Shown one piece after another: positions 17,119-26,538 of a DNA stretch of 26,538 nt (the first letter of the stretch is position 1; every line of letters begins with the position of its first letter). Origin of the DNA: Phallusia fumigata (taxonomy: Eukaryota > Chordata > Ascidiacea > Phlebobranchia > Ascidiidae); assembly GCA_008931825.1 (NCBI GenBank), contig QXVZ01001322.1, positions 1-26,538 on the forward strand, given 5' to 3'. A program made the translations under genes and the position numbers. The notes below the pieces were generated by a model. The model was given only the letters and a program-made list of their open reading frames with translations, searched no databases and had not been told where the DNA came from.

Positions 17119-17790
17119 TTATTGGATGAAATTACAAAGATGAGCGAGTAATGTAGTGATGCTGCCAATCCACAGCGCCAGCTTCACTAACAAAATATTC
17201 CTTAAATGCTGATCTGATAGTCTCGGCCTGTAAGACTCCCCCACGTGCTTTAATTTTATAACACCTTGTCCAGTGCATCTATTTCTCCAGTCCACATAAC
17301 CCACAGTTTCATCAGGGGCATCATGGTGTACATTGCCATCTGATATATGCATGATCACTGCTGCCTTCACAACTTTGTCTGCATTTTCCACACAGGTCTG
17401 GATAGGACGATTGAAGACTGCAAATCTCTTGGCCATTATTCCAAAAGCATTTTCAGACCTTCCCCTAGCACGGGAGTGCCTACAATAAACAGACATTCAT
17501 AAACAATATCAAACAGATGTGCACATGAAATCATAGCCTTATATTCATTGATTGTATGTTTGATGCTTTCCTCCATAAGGCCTTATCAAATTTTGTCGCA
17601 AAGGAAAGGCATTATCACCCACAAAACAGTATGGTATGTGTGGGTTTGTTGTACCAGGAAGTGGTTCAGGTAAATTTAGTTGGTCAGATAATAGTAACTT
17701 TTCAAATTCTGATTTTGAAAATATATGTGAATCACTGTGACGGCCATATGCTCCTATATCAACAGTGATAAAAATGCTGCCAGATATCCT
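17119..17790 (-). pseudogene. PIF/Harbinger transposase relic, second Asp and Glu region
   Basis: Reading the minus strand from about 17790, FITVDIGAYGRHSDSHIFS, then LPEPLPGTTNPHIPYCFVGD and AFPLRQNLIRPY match the Harbinger block that contains the second catalytic Asp (FVGD). Stops fall after the RPYGGK block near 17550. The protein resumes at 17484 as YCRHSRARGRSENAFGIMAK, which holds the catalytic Glu (SENAFG), followed by VVKAAVIMH and a C-terminal tail to 17119. The first-Asp region is not found upstream on this strand; the sequence before 17790 reads as unrelated. It represents a different copy from 15379 because of the opposite orientation, unless an inversion occurred. Confidence 0.8.
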
Positions 17791-18146
17791 TTTAAAACCT
17801 GAACCTGCCCGCGCTATGGCCATAAGCCGTATGTCCACCCCCACGGAAAGGACATCCGAAAACCGCGTATGGCCATGTAATTTTGCTGCGTCACCTTTTC
17901 CCACTTTCAAATATGGTCATTCGGCCATAAAAGATGGACATAATGTGGCCATGGTAACGGAATATTAAATTTTATAAAATCCTGGGATTGGGAAGTGTCT
18001 CAAATGATAATCCCTAGTTTTAACTCGTACAAATCATGCCATGGCGAACTAATATTGCTTTGCATCGGATGTATCGAAATACAGAAAATACCGGAACGTT
18101 TTTTTGCGTGATATCTTCCTCGCAATTGGCAAAAACGAAAGCAAAA
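17791..18146. other. Spacer, nothing recognised
   Basis: TGGCCAT or GGCCAT recurs four times between 17814 and 17953, including palindromic TATGGCCATA at 17816. No gene was identified before repeat copy B. Confidence 0.35.
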
Positions 18147-18386
18147 AATATTCCAATAGTTAACAGGAAAAAGAATGACCAAGTCCTCAAAACTCACTTT
18201 CTTAGATATATGTTGCCGAGAGGTGGATTAATAAGCACGGTGGGGAAAAGGATTATGAAAGGTGTTAAAAGCAACGTTACGCATCTTCTTGAATTTGACG
18301 ACGTTTTTGGTACTTTCAAGTAGCTGGTAGCAATCATTTAAAAAGTAAAACGCAAATTTGGAAAATGGTCTAATACAGCACTCCAG

Positions 18387-19497
18387 GGGCGGCATTATGA
18401 ACACTTGCTCGCTCGCTAAAACAAAAGTTAGCGAGAACTTGACGAGCGAGGAACTCGCTAGTGAGAATGGTATTACGAAGTGTCCTCGCAAACTCCTCGC
18501 TACAACGTGACGCAAAAACGAGACAATGCGTCAAAAGCGCAAGAAAAAAGACGTCTGACTCAGCAAAATCAACGCGTCGCGCTGTTTGACACTTTGCGTT
18601 GGAGATATTGTTTTGCAGTATCAGCACGAAATATTTCAGTTTCCTACGTTGTTAGTCGCCGTGTGATTTTTCTGGTAAATGAAGTATCAAATAATTGTAA
18701 AAGTGTTCTTAAATTACTAAAAGGGGTCATAACCAAGGCTTTATTGTATATTCGATGTCGCCTAAGAAAATGCCATTGTGATATTTCCCACTTTCAAACT
18801 GCTCGTACACATTTGAATGTCTAAGGATGACTGAATGACATGAGCCAGGCCACTTATACATAACATCCAGAAACACAATGTTGGCATCACATACAGTCTG
18901 TAAAAAAGATCAAAAATAAAAATCAATTATTAATTGGGTAAAGTATTTAACCTGCCTGCACATTAATTGAATGATATCCCTTTCTGTTAACAAAGAGATA
19001 GAAATTACGGAAATGTGGGTACCGTCGATTGCACCTATGACGCCCGAAAACCGTGCAGTGGCATAAAACTGTTGCTTTATCATTCTTGGAGAAGCCGTGT
19101 CGGCCGTGTGAATGAACTGATGGCGTTTAAAAATCAAACTGTCCATGAGCACCTCAGTACCACAATGACCGTTGGTTGTGAAACATAATCCATTATAACT
19201 GCTTTCGGCATACGGTTTTCTAAGAAACTAATTCTAAATTCGACATTTCTAAAGGATTGTTTTCTGGGGTTTTTTACGTTCGATTGGACATTTAACAGAA
19301 AAATAGCAGGCGATAATTGATTGCTGGCACAGCTGTGCGGCTTTAGCGACAAGATTTTGGCGTTAGCGAGTGGTCTGAGCTTAGTTTTCGAGGTCCGGTT
19401 AGCGAGACGGGGGTTCGTAATACCAAAACTCGACTTAGCGAGGTCGTGCGTCAACCGAGCTCGCTAAATTTAGCGAGATGTGTTTGTAATGCCGCCC
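18387..19497 (-). mobile_element. PIF/Harbinger element, 1,111 bp, with CAG target-site duplication
   Basis: Both ends begin GGGCGGCATTA when read inward (18387-18397 and, reverse complement, 19487-19497), followed by imperfectly matching sub-terminal DNA with repeated TTAGCGAG / CTCGCTAA motifs. CAG flanks both sides (18384-18386 and 19498-19500), the 3-bp CWG target duplication known for PIF/Harbinger. Removing it rejoins repeat copy B in register. The interior carries a broken transposase on the minus strand. The boundary, duplication and family agree, so this is the best-defined element in the window. Confidence 0.9.
18640..19150 (-). pseudogene. Harbinger transposase inside the 1,111-bp element
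   Basis: From 19147 the minus strand reads TARFSGVIGAIDGTHISVIS, with the first catalytic Asp in AIDGTH. A frameshift then leads to RKGYHSINVQ. Next comes a small intron, acceptor TTTTTTACAG at 18898-18901, and an exon from 18897 reading TVCDANIVFLDV, KWPGSCHSVILRHSNV, FESGKYHNGIFLGDIEY and IKPWL. The second catalytic Asp is in LGDIEY (usual GDSGY). A one-base loss after KPWL (near 18728) shifts the frame to MTPF. The Glu region is absent, so it cannot be an active nuclease, and full-length relatives are usually about twice as long. The intron would join in frame only with a GC donor (CAG|GCAGG, from 18955), an uncommon but known class. Confidence 0.8.
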
Positions 19498-19770
19498 CAG
19501 GTGGGCAGTGCTTTAAAGGAGCGTGGGCTTATCGGTTTCCCTCTGCCATATCATCATTTTCGGAATCCCTTCGTAAATGACGTGCAAAGTTTCAAACCGA
19601 AGCCCTCAAAGTGTTCTTGCATCGGGCTATGTTTCCACATTCTGGCAGTGCAGATGGCACTACAGGAATCAGGAGATGGAAAAAAACGGCGCAGTTATAC
19701 ACTAACTCTTCACTCCGATGTGCAAATTGCTGTCATGAAAAAAAGTATGGTGCTCGAAAAAGACAGGGTT

Positions 19771-20456
19771 CTTTAAAAAGGTTGTTTACGATGTGAGTGT
19801 ATATGTTTCTTCCAGTTTTATCCAGATAAAGTGGTCAACGTTAGTTAATCACCACAGCTAACGTTTTGTTTATTGATCTACGTTTTGTATTTGCATTTAG
19901 AGTTTGGAAGACGAGGAATCGAATTCATTGCATTTTAAAGTAGTAAGATTGGAGCAATATTTTGTTTGGTGACAAAAAAATGCTTCAGAGGCTGGAAAAT
20001 CTTGTCAAACCGAAACCGGTATCTGGCAATCTAAATTGAATGTTTTAAAACCGATGCGAGGTTTAAGTAAATGTGTGATGTAGGGAGTATAGTTGTGTCT
20101 AACCTATATTTTTAGATTTGACTTTGTTGGTCTGTCAGATGGAGTAACAAACACGTGCTTTTGTGGCGAATATTATTTATTTACCTTCTTTTTTGCACTG
20201 TCACGGTTTATTAATTCTGCATCTTTTGATTTATGTTCACACAAAACCTTTTGCAATAATTAGTTATAGTTTTGTTCGTGTGGTTTACTTTTAATCTTTT
20301 CACTTAATGGTTGTCATCTTCAATTGTTTTAATGTTTTGTCACTTGTTTCTTTCACCCATTTGCGATGTAAATTTCTTTGGCACATCGGTAACACTTATT
20401 TGTTGTGCACTACTTTTTTTGATGGTTTTCCTTTGTTTCTGTTTCTTTTTGACTCC
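19771..20456. other. AT-rich stretch with no recognised gene
   Basis: T-rich sequence precedes the LTR-like repeat copy 2. The open frame 20307-20555 is hydrophobic and Cys/Phe-rich because of the T-rich composition. Nothing is supportable as a gene. Confidence 0.35.
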
Positions 20457-20946
20457 CCTGCCGCCGATTTTACATTCAGATTAATTCACGCTTCGTTGCC
20501 TACGGAGATACCCGGATGTGCCTTGTGTCGTTGCGTGATTGGTTGTTCGACGTGATCAGGGGCACAGGGCGTGTTCGCAAGGAAGCAGGCAGTCTTCTTG
20601 TGGGCGCCTTGCTGGTCACTGTGATTTACCGTGTTGTACCTGTCGTTGTGGAAGTGCGTGGAAACGTTGTTGCGTAAGTGTAAGGGAATTGTTGCAGCGT
20701 ACATTTTATATAATTTGGTGCGAATAAACAGTAAGACGCCCTTAAAGCGAAACTAGTGTTAGGTAGACCTGGCTTTCGTGGTGAGCCGTAATTGCAGGGT
20801 TCTGAGCCGTTTACAGAATTAGGGAGACAGCTTCGGTAAGAAAGATCCAGTTGGCTGGGGTTTTTGGGTTTGTTTGGCAAAGTTAATATCGCCACCCGAA
20901 ACTACTAGGCCTAATTCCGAGGCTGTCAAGAATAATTCGGTAACAC
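20457..20946 (+). repeat. LTR-like interspersed repeat, copy 2 (empty site)
   Basis: This is similar in order to 6372-6653 plus 7119-7310 and lacks the 465-bp insertion, giving AGACCTGGCTTTCG at the junction. AATAAACAG near 20726 is the likely poly(A) signal. After it, GTGAGCCG and the GGTTCTGAGCCG block are the most conserved. A shared short frame reads LQGSEPFTELGRQLR, with a stop just before it in this copy. Compared with copy 1 it lacks about a dozen bases in the AAGAATCCTGTCGGG stretch. Confidence 0.65.
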
Positions 20947-23022
20947 TTTACGCAATCAATTTTTCTTTACCGTGTTTGCCAAGGACTTGAAAGCGTGGGG
21001 GATTTATTTGGTAGTCCTTGTCCACACTCGCACATCCCGCCAGTTAAATTTGAATAAAAATCTGGCCTTGATTAACTGCTATTTTTAAGGAAGGATGGAA
21101 AAAGTCTTGTTGCTTTGGCCAACTTAAACCAGATCGATACATAATTTTGTTAATCAGACTGAAAAGAAATGTTTGAAACAGTAATGTTAATTTAACATTG
21201 ACTTCTATTTGGTATGTTTGCTGTGTGGGTAATACCTATTGTCTTGATATGCAGGAGGATGAAAACATGTTTTGGAGAAAGAAGGGTACTCCGTGTTTGT
21301 AGATGGAATGAAGTTATGGGTTGCACCTAGTTTGTCAGATGCCGTGGTTGCAATGATATGCAGTTATGTATTGGGTATTTAACATGTGTTTTCCCAAACA
21401 GTAGGTCAAGTCTCTATAAATCTTCTGCTGCATTTTAAGTTTACCAGCGAAGAATCGTCACATTTGTGTAGAGCTTGTTTTAAACAACAACGGAAAAGCC
21501 CATGTCGGCACCTGGTATACTTTTATGACCACAAATTCTCGACGTCGCTACGTCCAAAGTTTAGATCGCAGAAACGCGATCGAGGCCTCGTTGGAGGGGT
21601 CTATGCTTCCTCTCGAGTCTGCGCCCCCCTCCATGCCATGGTATGTGTATAGTGCTGCAGATAATTTTAACCTCGCGCCAAAAAAACAGTTATGTTTGCT
21701 TCCAAAGATAAACTTCTATGTTCTTATGTTATTTTGTAACAGACATAATTTTTGACGCCTTCAGGTGTGTTTCAACACAAAGACGACACTTTACGTCTAT
21801 ATGTTTTTATATTTGATATTTAGCCCATGAAAGGTATTCCCCGGTTAACACTTTCCTCTTGTCAACATTGATTCCCATGTAGCAGTTAGAAGGTCGACAA
21901 GTGGTGCCGGCGTGTTCGAAAGAATGATTATTTATTCCTCACCTGTTTTATATCTTAGTTTTCTACCACAAGCATTTGCAGTGGCCCAATAATACGGGAT
22001 TCTTAAAAATACCATACGTTAATCTTTAGTAAGAGGCGAAGTTTCCTTACAAAATTTGTTTTCATAGATTGTACTGTTTTTGCTCTCCATGAGCCCTGGA
22101 AAACCACACAAATTGCGTCATCCTGGAGCAACATAACTGAAATTGGTTGTGCAGAAAAGATTTGCTTGCTGTCTTATGCACATCCAAATAAAGAGCCCCT
22201 TCCTAATTGAAACGATTTTTCTGCATGCCTTTACAAAATAATGATTACAAATTTAAAAAATATCGATACAACCATCAGGTACACAGGTGCTTCCGTCGTG
22301 ACCGGATTTACGTGCGAGTTTCAAACAATAAGACGCATGCCATCTTCTTTCATACAACTTTGTACAAGAAAATTTAACCCACTTGCACGCATGTTAAAAT
22401 TATCTAAAGGACAGGTTTGCTGTCTGAGCAGCAAACCGTGCGACCGAAAAAAAAAACGAATAGTTTGGTTCTTATCGTGTAAAACTACCATTTCAGTTTT
22501 CGTATATTTTGCTAGTAAACGCCATTTTATTAAAACATCAGTGATCGAAAGACCAAGTGACAGCTAGTCGTCACCCTTAAAATACGCTCGTCGTACCGGC
22601 TCGAAACTTGGCACGAACAATCACAAGGGATGTTGGGTCCGTCCACTCTTGGCGTTGTACACCAATGTACAAAAATGTAAAGAATTTGTAAAACTATAGA
22701 GATTTGACTTACCATGTAAAGCAGATTCCTTTTTCGGTCAGCGTGGCGGATACGGCTTTAAAAATGATGGTTTTTCTTTGGGTTTTGCCCTCAATTAATG
22801 GTAAAATGCCCCTATGATGAATAACAGCTAATAATTCATTCATATCGGAGTCGTATTCGGAACCCACTTAAATGCCTATGTAAAAAGGATTATTGACTGA
22901 TTTTCTGTTCGAGGCACAGCTTCACTGATGTTATTAAAAAACAATAGTTTAGAGACAACGTCAATTTCGGGCATTCAAGATGCGATAAATATTCCTTTAA
23001 TTGTCTATTATGCATTTTTTTG
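20947..23022. other. 2.1 kb with no firm gene
   Basis: Apart from the candidate exon at 21525-21640, no convincing coding sequence occurs. The frame 22241-22567 (108 codons) and its neighbours are unrecognised. The stretch around 22600-22660 (CGAAACTTGGCACGAACAATC) has the look of a fossil repeat but could not be matched to anything else in the window. No RNA gene was seen. Confidence 0.35.
21525..21640 (+). CDS. Candidate short coding exon, unrecognised
   Basis: ATG at 21525 opens a frame reading MTTNSRRRYVQSLDRRNAIE and then EGSMLPLESAPPSMPW, reaching a donor-like ATG|GTATGTG at 21641. This stretch is visibly richer in GC and CpG than its surroundings (ACGTCGCTACG, CGCGATCGAGG). That contrast, plus the donor and charged hydrophilic translation, suggests a first exon. 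No downstream exon or homologue is recognised, so it may be chance or a transposon-derived exon. Confidence 0.22.
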
Positions 23023-24530
23023 AAATATTCCAATAGTTGCTAACAAGGAAAAAGGGGTGACCAAGTGCCTCAAAACCCATTTTCCAAGACTTGTGAATGT
23101 TTTTTGTACCACATATTGAAGAATCTCGAGAGGTGGTTCAAAAAGCACGGTGGGGAAAAGGATGACATGAAGACGACATTACGCGTCTTATTGATTGTAT
23201 GTCGAAAAAATTTGCAAAACAAAATACCAGCCATTTCCCACTGACCTGCTGATAATGTTAAAACTTTCTGCTCTCTGTAACTGGTTTTGGAGTATCCCAA
23301 TCTAAAACAGAATTTTTTATTCACGGTAACCACGCACTGAAGTGCATTTGCCAGCTATTTCCACAATTTCAAAAGAAACCATACAAGTGGACAGTGTGGA
23401 AAAAGGAGATGATTATCCGTCGAGCCAAAGAGCGATGGCTCGCTTATGCATTGAGCGTGGTGTCATCGGTTTTCCGCTGCCACACCATCATTTTCGGTAA
23501 TGAATTCTTTCGTAAATGGCGTACAAACCGAAGCCCCTAAAGTGTTCTTGCTTATGTACCGGCTAGGTTTCCATATTCTGGCAGTACAGATGGCACTACA
23601 TGAATCGGGATAAAGAAATTAAGACCGGGGCAGACTATTCACTTTCCACGATAATTAAAAAAAGCCGTGGCTCTGAAAAGAAGTCTGCTCAAAAACGGCC
23701 GAGACCGAAGGATTATGATTACGATGTCAATCCCGCTCCGGATGCAACTTGACCGGCGAAATGTTAAATTACACGCAGTTTCAACCTCAAAAAAAGGAAA
23801 ACTAGTCCAACTTAGCCAAACGGTTGACGCACAGGTTGAATTTTCGATAATGGGTTTAAATGACATAACAATAGTTCACGGATTTTGAGACTGCTGCGAG
23901 TTGAAACATTCCGCCAAAGTTTAGCTATTTCCATGGCGTAAGAATTATTTGAAAACCAAAATTATTTAGAGGTGGAGCAAGACCTATTTGCGTACAAATT
24001 ACAGGGTGTCGAGAACAAATTGACAACATTAAAAAGAAGACGATTTTGTTCTGAGCATTGACACAGATTTTTCAGAAGCCGTTGCATGCAGTGATTCATT
24101 CAGCACACAAAATACAAAGTTTTGTTCACCGCTTGGTGTTGATGGATATTTTTAGAAAGCTATAACAGTTTTATGGACAATTTTAAAGAGGACTGAATTA
24201 AACGAAATTTGCAGATACGTTTTTTGCTGAACAACAACTATTTGTGGACACTTTGGGATTGGTTTGGTCAATAATACAAACAGAGATGATCAAAAACGAT
24301 GTTAAATCTTTTCAAACCAAATTCCAACAGAAAGAACAACGATATTCATGCCTGGGAAGAGTCAAGGGTCGGCCACTTTGTACAAACGCCTGCCCTGGTT
24401 GCAATGGGTTCTCTTGCAAGGAAGAAATCATTCCTTACTCTGATTTTGAACACATTCATGTTTCGAAAGGGGTTCGGTCTAGGCGAAATAAAAAACAAAC
24501 TACTTGATTACTTCAGATGTGCGTCTGTTA
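23023..24530 (+). repeat. Unidentified formerly coding repeat, copy C (fullest)
   Basis: This contains the blocks of copies A and B in one order. The most coding-like parts are: 23044-23241, 66 codons reading FLYHILKNLERWFKKHGGEK; about 23440-23500, ERGVIGFPLPHHHFR; about 23640-23750, MIKKSR-like basic text and DYDYDVNPAPDAT in shifted frames; and 24244-24504, an 87-codon open stretch with a Cys cluster (CTNACPGC then GFSCKEEIIPYSDFEH). The last part is the most conserved segment, with 39 identical bases (24403-24441 versus 11620-11658). No known domain is recognised. The frame is broken many times. Confidence 0.7.
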
Positions 24531-24599
24531 TTTTCTAATGATACCTGTTCAATATGGAGGGAGAAACTGCTATTCCCTGAGTCTCTGCATCACCTAAAC

Positions 24600-24630
24600 C
24601 AGTGTTTCCCAACCGGCGGTACGCGAGCAC
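24600..24630. repeat. hAT-like transposon terminus
   Basis: CAGTGTTTCCCAACCGGCGG followed by TACGCGAGCAC closely resembles the common 5' terminus of animal hAT elements (CAGTG-TTCCCAACC-GG form). The other end and an 8-bp target duplication were not found in the window, so the orientation and length of the element are unknown. Confidence 0.5.
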
Positions 24631-25397
24631 CTTTTCGTAATTTGCGGATTTAGTTCGAATTAAAAACAAATTGTAAGTGATCTCAAAATGTTTTTTACTT
24701 CATCCCCTAGGTTACTTTGTAACACTCAACTGGAACTTTACGAAATAAAAAATAATGAGTCAGGCCAGCAAAGAGGCTTTTTACGTGCTCCAAAAGCAGA
24801 TGTCTGGAAAGAGAGAAGACCAGTGAGGAAATAGAGCTTGCCGCGGCATCTCAGATCCAGTTATCGACTTGCCTGGTCTGTCAAGCTCGTCGTCAGTGAT
24901 GCCAACAGACAGTTTTGGCAGGTCAGTACAAAAGCCCACTTGGAAAATATGGAGAAGTTTAGCACGTACTTTGCATTACGAGTTGTGCAGAGACGACTTT
25001 TGTGACAATTGGTCCAATTCATATTTATGCCAGGGAAGGCAAATCACTAGTGCTGGGATGGTGCAACAGGCAATGGCCACACTGGCTGCTGATGGTAGTT
25101 CTTTCAAAAGTTCGAAAGCTTGTTTTCGAGAATCAGAAAAACACGCAAGAAAATTCGGCATTTCATTCCAACAAATCCCTAGTGCTGGAAGAACTACTTT
25201 GTTGGCATTTACATGAATGTCCTGCAGTCTGTGTCGAAGGCAATTCTCGACCGTTACGTTTCAAGATCACTTTTCCACTGCCGATATTTTGCGTTCTTTT
25301 TGAACTTTTATTGCCTGCCAGGTAATCTGATGAGCTCTAACAGAGCGAAAAAGTTCACTCACTCCTAATTTTTAAGAAATATTTTACAATACAAAAC
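24631..25397. other. Unassigned region behind the hAT-like end
   Basis: A 115-codon plus-strand frame at 24869-25216 (Ser-rich start, then KPTWKIWRSLARTLHYELCR) has no motif I recognise, and its antisense frame is also open. A short frame MSQASKEAFYVLQKQM starts near 24754. Either could be hAT-internal sequence. No domain supports this. Confidence 0.3.
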
Positions 25398-25785
25398 ATG
25401 TCTAAGCTCTGCTGTATGCCACAATGTGATAGCCGGACTCCACAACACAGTTCATTTCATGTTCCATCCAAAAAATTTACAAATTCTTCCCAGTTCCAAT
25501 GGGCAGGGGATCTTGAAAAAATTATTCTTGGATATAGATGCGACCAACACATCACAGAGCTGTATAAAAAAATACGGAAATAGCAGTCATATTCAAAAGT
25601 TGCAGGTCAGGGATATCACCGTGAGCCCACTTATAGGAAGTGTAACATCATCACATCTTTGTCCTGGAAGCACAGCATTAGGTTCCATCCCGCATTACAC
25701 CACTAAACAGAGTGACCCACTAAGTTCAAGCCCGGTAAAGAAATTGATGCCCGGTAAAGAAATTATTGCAAACCGGTAAGGTTTT
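25398..25785 (+). pseudogene. THAP zinc-finger exon (C2CH DNA-binding domain), frameshifted
   Basis: ATG at 25398 opens MSKLCCMPQCDSRTPQHSSF with HVP, then QFQWAGDL and YRCDQHITEL. The spacing Cys6-x3-Cys10, Trp35, Cys48-x2-His51 fits the THAP zinc-coordinating pattern (C-x2-4-C-x35-53-C-x2-H), a DNA-binding module of P-element-related transposases and their domesticated relatives. The frame stops at 25581-25583. Another frame stays open from 25426 to about 25779 and ends at a strong donor, AACCG|GTAAGG, suggesting an exon to about 25778 with an indel near codons 55-60. The terminal AVPTIF-type motif is not seen. It may belong to a THAP transposon; the P-element-like gene nearby is on the opposite strand. 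Confidence 0.65.
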
Positions 25786-26113
25786 ATGTTCTCTTTTGTG
25801 TGGAACATTTAAAACTTGCCTTGTTTTAAGTAGACATCTTCCACAGCTCATCAGCTTGCTCTGTTTTTGTCTGGTTCCACACAATGTTCCAACCGTTCAG
25901 CTTTAGACTTGAACGATACACGAAACAATAACAGGAGACAGAAGACAAAATTATTAAACTATGCCAAAACAACAGTTTTCTTTCAGTCTAAACACAAGTT
26001 ATTTCAGAACAGTTTAGTTTTTTTCTTTGGCTAACGTTTTGTTCAAAATTTAGGTGTAGATCAAAGTTTAACTTTTTAGCTTTCTGATAACACCGAATTT
26101 ATATGTACTGTCG
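25786..26113. other. AT-rich spacer
   Basis: If the THAP exon donor near 25779 is real, this stretch is intron or flank on the plus strand and downstream flank of the minus-strand transposase. Nothing else was recognised. Confidence 0.35.
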
Positions 26114-26538
26114 TCATATTTTCACGATTATCTCATAAAGTACAGAATCGTCTAGTAGGGTAGGAAACAGTTGCTTTAAAAGATCCACATCAATTGACTC
26201 AAAAACATTCTTCATCACATCTTGATAATCACAATGTTTGCAAAAGTTACACTCTAAATATATTAACATGTCTGTTACTTTTCTATTGGGAACAACTAAT
26301 TGACCATAATTGTCATTGTTTTTAGCAAAAATTAGGGAGTATTGATCAGACAAGAAAAATCTCCTTTTAGAGTTTGCAATATTAACCGTTTGCTAGTGGA
26401 ATGTTGTTTTTTGGAAAGTCTTTGCAAAATATACCCACCAATATACTCAACAATATGGTTATCATCGTTAGACAAGACAATTGAGGATGACAAACTATCA
26501 GTTTTTTTGGTTGGCAACATATAACAATCAAACATTTT
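26114..26538 (-). pseudogene. P-element/THAP9-like transposase C-terminal end, runs off the window
   Basis: From the right edge the minus strand reads HIVEYIGGYILQRLSKK, the YIaGYi..kL block near the end of P-element and THAP9-type transposases. It continues to LKGDFSCLI, where the frame is lost near 26340. A second frame then carries on with NYGQLVVPNRKVTDML and LLKQLFPTLLDD to a TAA near 26114. The order (GYI..RLSK, then the L..P...V..L box) matches the family's C-terminal region. One frameshift separates the halves, so it is inactive as assembled. The catalytic RNase H-like core would lie beyond 26538. Confidence 0.6.

Larger units (their letters stand above)
18147..19770 (+). repeat. Unidentified formerly coding repeat, copy B (split by Harbinger insertion)
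   Basis: The left part (18147-18386) matches the start of copy C: AATATTCCAATAGTT, GACCAAGT, CGAGAGGTGG, AGCACGGTGGGGAAAAGGAT. It matches the start of copy A at TTTCAAGTAGCTGGT and the CGCAAATTTG block. The right part (19498-19770) continues with GCGTGGGCTTATCGGTTTCC, ATTTTCGG, GTAAATGACGTGCAAAG and TTCTGGCAGTGCAGATGGCACTACA. The right part has an open frame reading RGLIGFPLPYHHFRNPFVND and MALQESGDG, whose first block is shared with copy C. The break falls exactly at the inserted element. Confidence 0.7.

Noticed and set aside
20307-20555. 82-codon hydrophobic frame before the LTR-like repeat
   Set aside because: Phe/Leu/Cys richness follows directly from the T-rich DNA, and the frame runs into the repeat without a motif.
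26342-26524. Plus-strand 60-codon frame at the right edge
   Set aside because: Antisense shadow of the P-element-like transposase end.
1-26538. tRNA or rRNA genes
   Set aside because: A search by eye for the B-box GGTTCGANTCC and cloverleaf arms on both strands gave only isolated GTTCGA-like hits (for example near 9402) with no pairing arms.

Overview
This window looks like repeat-dense nuclear DNA from an animal, most likely an invertebrate. The evidence is short GT-AG introns of about 60-80 bp, TATA/initiator promoter and AATAAA signals, and relics of metazoan transposon families: CsRn1-like Ty3/gypsy, an AP-endonuclease LINE, PIF/Harbinger, hAT-like ends, a THAP domain and a P-element-like transposase end. 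No bacterial operons, rRNA, tRNA or CRISPR were seen. The phylum cannot be fixed from the sequence. Single N bases at 3594, 3946 and 5041 mark contig joins in a draft assembly.

Layout: 1-660 holds a compact candidate transcription unit (TATA, two short introns, a 38-residue ORF, poly(A) signals). 661-2800 has no recognisable gene. 2800-5040 is a broken Ty3/gypsy pol (RT, RNase H, integrase) interrupted by N gaps; an identical 259-bp segment sits at 3687-3945 and 5042-5300. 5302-6024 is a decayed ORF ending in a Ulp1/C48-like His-Trp block. 6372-7310 is an LTR-like repeat carrying a nested 465-bp terminal-inverted-repeat element; its empty-site relative is at 20457-20946.

7912-9189 is the outstanding gene: a long intact frame with superfamily 3 (SF3) helicase motifs of the small-DNA-virus type, best read as an endogenous viral-like replication gene without its N-terminal part. 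Directly behind it lies a nested palindrome cluster (9193-9271), another hairpin and a 27-bp tandem repeat. A possible parvovirus-type phospholipase A2-like fragment lies further on at 13703-13954, same strand.

9834-11745, 18147-19770 and 23023-24530 are three diverged copies of one unidentified, formerly protein-coding repeat. The middle copy is split by a 1,111-bp Harbinger element with a CAG target-site duplication. 12960-13262 is a LINE endonuclease relic. 15379-17790 carries further Harbinger transposase and partner-protein relics. 24600-26538 holds a hAT-like terminus, a THAP-domain exon and the C-terminal end of a P-element/THAP9-like transposase.

Nearly all coding remnants carry frameshifts or stops. 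The exceptions are the SF3 helicase ORF and possibly the small unit at the left end. These are separate mobile-element and viral fossils, not a cooperating pathway; the nesting gives relative ages.
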